A DNA stretch of 6,566 nucleotides from CAWJEL01 sp964647255 (GTDB taxonomy: Bacteria > Chloroflexota > Anaerolineae > CG2-30-64-16). Location of the stretch: assembly GCA_964647255.1 (NCBI GenBank), contig CAZYGI010000138.1:1-6566 (forward strand). The letters are read 5' to 3'. The notes under the pieces are model-generated. The model ran no database searches, was not told the DNA's origin, and worked only from the letters and a program-made list of their open reading frames with translations. Below are positions 4,028 to 6,566 of this stretch, piece by piece (positions within the stretch are counted from its first letter, which is position 1; each line of letters begins with the position of its first letter). The translations under genes and the position numbers were made by a program.

Positions 4028-6487
4028 ATGCGCTACGGTTACTTCGACGATCTTGCCCGCGAGTATGTCATTACCCGGCCGGACACGCCGCTGCCCTGGA
4101 TCAACTACCTGGGCTGCGAGGCCTATTTCGGCCTCATCTCCAACACGGCGGGCGGCTACTCCTTCTATCGCGACGCTCGGCTGCGGCGGTTGACGCGCTA
4201 TCGCTACAACAACGCGCCGTTCGATCTCGGCGGGCGTTACATCTATCTGCGCGATGACGCGGACGGCGCGTACTGGTCCCCTTCCTGGCAGCCGACCCGC
4301 TGCGAGCTGGAGGGGTACACCTGCCGGCACGGGATGGGCTACACCGTCATCGGCTCAACCTATCGCGGGATCGAGGCCAGCACGCGCTACTTCGTCCCGC
4401 TCGGCGAGAACCTGGAAGTCTGGCAGCTCACCGTCACCAATCACCGCAGCGAGCCGGCGCAGCTTTCGGTCTTCTCGGCGATCGAGTTCTGCCTCTGGGA
4501 GGCGTGGGATGACGCCACCAACTTCCAGCGCAACTTCAGCACCGGCCAGGTGGAGGTGGAGGCTGAGGCGGGCGTCATCTATCACAAGACCGAATACCGG
4601 GAACGCCGCGATCACTTCGCCTACTTCGCCTGCTCGGCGCCGCTCGCCGGGTTCGACACGCAGCGGGAGGCGTTCCTGGGCGCGTACCGCGGCTGGGACG
4701 CGCCCGTGGCCGTCGAGCGTGGGGCCGCGTTCGACTCGGTCGCGCACGGCTGGCAGCCGATGGGGTCGCACCACGTCAAGCTGACGCTCCAGCCCGGCGA
4801 GAGCCGCCAGATCGTCTTCCTGCTCGGCTACCACGAGAACCCCAGGGACGACAAGTTCGACCCGCCGGGGTCGCAGACGCTCAACAAACGCACGGTGCAG
4901 CCGATCATCGCCCGGTATCTCAACCCGGCCAACGCGGATGCCGCGTTCGACGCGCTGCGCACTTATTGGACTGGGCTGCTGGACGGCCTGCGAGTGGAGA
5001 CGCCGGACGAGCACACGAACCGGATGGTCAACATCTGGAACGCGTACCAGTGCATGATCACCTTCAACATGTCCCGGTCGGCTTCGTTTTACGAGTCCGG
5101 CATCGGCCGCGGCATGGGCTTTCGCGATTCCAACCAGGACCTGCTGGGCTTCGTCCAGATGGTGCCGGCGCGGGCGCGCGAGCGCATCCTCGACATCGCC
5201 GCGACGCAGCTCCCAACCGGCGGCGCCTACCACCAGTACCAACCGTTGACCAAGCGCGGCAACGACGCGGTCGGCGGCAACTTCAACGACGATCCGCTGT
5301 GGCTGGTGCTCGGCGTAGCGGCGTATCTGAAAGAAACCGGCGACTGGACGATCCTGGCCGAGCCCGTGCCTTATGACAACCAGCCCGGCTCCGAGGCGCC
5401 GCTGTATGAGCACCTGCAGCGCAGCATCCAGTACACGCTCGACCGCCTCGGCCCGCACGGCCTCCCGCTGATCGGCCGGGCGGACTGGAACGACTGCCTG
5501 AACCTCAACTGCTTCTCCGAGCAACCCGGCGAGAGCTTCCAGACCACGACCAACCGCGAGGGCAAAGTCGCCGAATCGGTCTTTATCGGCGGACTGTTCG
5601 TGCTGGCCGCGCAGGAGATGCAGCGCATCAGCGCATCAGCGCCTCAACCACTACGCACCACGCACCACGTTGACTACGCCCAACTCGCTGCCCGGATGGA
5701 AGCCACCGTCAAACAGCACGGCTGGGACGGCGCGTGGTTCCGGCGGGCGTACGACGCGTTCGGCGCGCCGGTCGGGTCGGCGGAGTGCGCGGAGGGGCAG
5801 ATCTTCATCGAGCCGCAGGGGATGTGCATCATGGCCGGCATCGGGCTGGACGACGGCCGCGCCGATCAGGCGTTAGCGGCCGTGGCCGAGCGGCTGGCAA
5901 CACCGCACGGCATCATGCTCCAGCAGCCCGCTTACTCGCACTACTATCTCAACCTGGGCGAGATCTCCACCTATCCGCCGGGCTACAAGGAGAACGCCGG
6001 GGTCTTCTGCCACACGAACCCGTGGGTGATGATCGCGGAGGCGCGAGCCGGGTACGGCGACGCGGCGTTCGATTACTACCAGCGCCTCTGCCCGTCGGTG
6101 CGTGAGGCGATCAGCGAGGTGCACCGCTGTGAGCCGTATGTCTATGCGCAGATGATCGCAGGCCGCGACGCGCCGACCCACGGCGAGGCGAAAAACTCCT
6201 GGCTTTCGGGCACCGCGGCGTGGAACTACGTCGCCATCTCGCAGTGGATCTTGGGCATCCGGCCCGACTACGACGGCCTGACGATCGCCCCCGTGATGCC
6301 GTCGAGCTGGCCTGGCTTCACCGCGACGCGCGCCTTCCGTGGTGTCACCTATCGCATCACCGTCGCGCGCCAGGGGCCGGGCAACGCGGTCTCGCTGACG
6401 GTTGACGGCCAGCCGGTCGCAGGTGCGACGATCCCCCTGCCCCCGGCCGGGACGCGCGAGGTGCAGGTGCGGGCGGTAATGGGCTGA
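4028..6487 (+). CDS. Cellobiose phosphorylase, glycoside hydrolase family 94
   Basis: The enzyme converts cellobiose and phosphate into alpha-D-glucose 1-phosphate and D-glucose in the cytosol. At 819 aa it is close to known cellobiose phosphorylases (about 810-820). It is much shorter than cellodextrin phosphorylases (near 980). The N-terminal beta-sandwich (about 1-280) carries LISNTAGGYSFYRDARLRR and ITRPDTPLPWINYLG, matching the Clostridium thermocellum enzyme as I recall it. The catalytic (alpha/alpha)6 barrel (about 320-740) has GRGMGFRDSNQDLLG with R361 and R366, the DWND motif with D486/D489 containing the general acid, STYPPGYKENAG followed by H662, and HGEAKNSWLSGTAAW starting at H718. 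A small beta domain closes the protein. Chitobiose phosphorylase is the main alternative, but overall similarity favours cellobiose. No signal peptide is present, so cellobiose must be imported by a transporter outside the window. Residues 533-547 are encoded by short tandem repeats and are not family-like. The gene is probably cotranscribed with the DUF4380-like gene. Confidence 0.95.
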   Translation: MRYGYFDDLAREYVITRPDTPLPWINYLGCEAYFGLISNTAGGYSFYRDARLRRLTRYRYNNAPFDLGGRYIYLRDDADGAYWSPSWQPTRCELEGYTCRHGMGYTVIGSTYRGIEASTRYFVPLGENLEVWQLTVTNHRSEPAQLSVFSAIEFCLWEAWDDATNFQRNFSTGQVEVEAEAGVIYHKTEYRERRDHFAYFACSAPLAGFDTQREAFLGAYRGWDAPVAVERGAAFDSVAHGWQPMGSHHVKLTLQPGESRQIVFLLGYHENPRDDKFDPPGSQTLNKRTVQPIIARYLNPANADAAFDALRTYWTGLLDGLRVETPDEHTNRMVNIWNAYQCMITFNMSRSASFYESGIGRGMGFRDSNQDLLGFVQMVPARARERILDIAATQLPTGGAYHQYQPLTKRGNDAVGGNFNDDPLWLVLGVAAYLKETGDWTILAEPVPYDNQPGSEAPLYEHLQRSIQYTLDRLGPHGLPLIGRADWNDCLNLNCFSEQPGESFQTTTNREGKVAESVFIGGLFVLAAQEMQRISASAPQPLRTTHHVDYAQLAARMEATVKQHGWDGAWFRRAYDAFGAPVGSAECAEGQIFIEPQGMCIMAGIGLDDGRADQALAAVAERLATPHGIMLQQPAYSHYYLNLGEISTYPPGYKENAGVFCHTNPWVMIAEARAGYGDAAFDYYQRLCPSVREAISEVHRCEPYVYAQMIAGRDAPTHGEAKNSWLSGTAAWNYVAISQWILGIRPDYDGLTIAPVMPSSWPGFTATRAFRGVTYRITVARQGPGNAVSLTVDGQPVAGATIPLPPAGTREVQVRAVMG
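5623..5667 (+). repeat. 8-bp and 7-bp tandem repeats inside the phosphorylase gene
   Basis: Three octamers GCGCATCA, GCGCATCA and GCGCCTCA (5623-5646) are followed by a degenerate stretch and two exact heptamers CGCACCA (5654-5667). They encode residues 533-547 (RISASAPQPLRTTHH) in frame, in a surface connector between two helices of the barrel. The repeat period and style resemble the arrays after nadB. Confidence 0.75.
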
Positions 6488-6517
6488 GCCGTTCGTATCA
6501 GCCGGTGATTGATGCAC

Positions 6518-6531
6518 GTTAACAATTTAAC
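6518..6531. other. AT-rich palindrome, possible operator
   Basis: GTTAA-CAAT-TTAAC is a perfect 5-bp inverted repeat around a 4-nt centre. It overlaps the -35 box of the promoter at the right edge, the usual place for a repressor site. It is short, and no second copy is visible to confirm it. Confidence 0.3.
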
Positions 6532-6555
6532 CGAGTAAGCCAACCCGGGTATAAT
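6527..6555 (+). promoter_or_regulatory. Promoter for a gene beyond the right edge
   Basis: A perfect TATAAT (6550-6555) follows TTAACC (6527-6532; 4 of 6 matches) at 17 bp spacing. AT-rich DNA lies just upstream, unusual for this window. It starts about 40 bp after the phosphorylase stop codon, so the next gene to the right is likely an independent transcript. Confidence 0.6.
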
Positions 6556-6566
6556 AGGCGGCGGAG

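Noticed and set aside
4355..5524. Long minus-strand open frame opposite the phosphorylase gene (389 codons)
   Set aside because: It is a shadow frame with low-complexity Arg/Val/Ala content and no recognisable motif, opposite a highly conserved GH94 gene.
6482..6503. Terminator after the phosphorylase gene (GGCTGA / TCAGCC)
   Set aside because: The stem is only 6 bp with a 10-nt loop and no T-tract, and overlaps the stop codon.

Overview
The window is GC-rich bacterial DNA with four well-supported protein genes and short repeat-rich gaps. Gene order is nadB (+), a HAD-family phosphatase-like gene (-), a DUF4380-type mutarotase-fold gene (+), and a cellobiose phosphorylase gene (+). Sigma-70-like promoters, AGGAG-type ribosome binding sites, high GC and degenerate 7-9 bp tandem repeats in the gaps are compatible with Chloroflexota (Anaerolineae- or Roseiflexus-like). 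That assignment is an inference from general style; no marker gene is present to prove it.

Left part (1-1790): a short non-coding leader, then L-aspartate oxidase (NadB), the first enzyme of de novo NAD synthesis. Its start is best placed at GTG 131. It runs convergently into the HAD gene across 81 bp. That gap consists almost entirely of five purine-rich octamers followed by five pyrimidine-rich heptamers. The two arrays can pair into a long GC-rich hairpin, and the heptamer array supplies the stop codon of the HAD gene.

Middle part (1781-2983): the HAD hydrolase on the minus strand has an unusual N-terminal extension of about 80 residues. A 219-bp divergent gap separates it from the plus-strand sugar genes. 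This gap holds a near-consensus promoter (TTGACG-N17-TACAAT) facing right, a weaker candidate facing left, and a degenerate 9-bp tandem repeat.

Right part (2984-6566): the DUF4380-like gene and the cellobiose phosphorylase gene are 144 bp apart and probably one transcript. A large 15-bp-stem inverted repeat lies between them. Cellobiose phosphorylase splits imported cellobiose with phosphate into glucose 1-phosphate and glucose, saving ATP. The DUF4380 protein has a sugar-mutarotase-like fold and is a plausible accessory protein for the same sugars. The HAD protein may act on a sugar phosphate, but its substrate cannot be read from sequence. After the phosphorylase gene, a promoter with a TATAAT box and an overlapping palindrome points to a gene beyond the window.

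I see no CRISPR array, transposase, RNA gene or defence system. The most interesting content is the short-period repeat class, seen in two intergenic gaps and once inside the phosphorylase coding sequence, and the pairing of an uncharacterised mutarotase-fold protein with a cellobiose phosphorylase.
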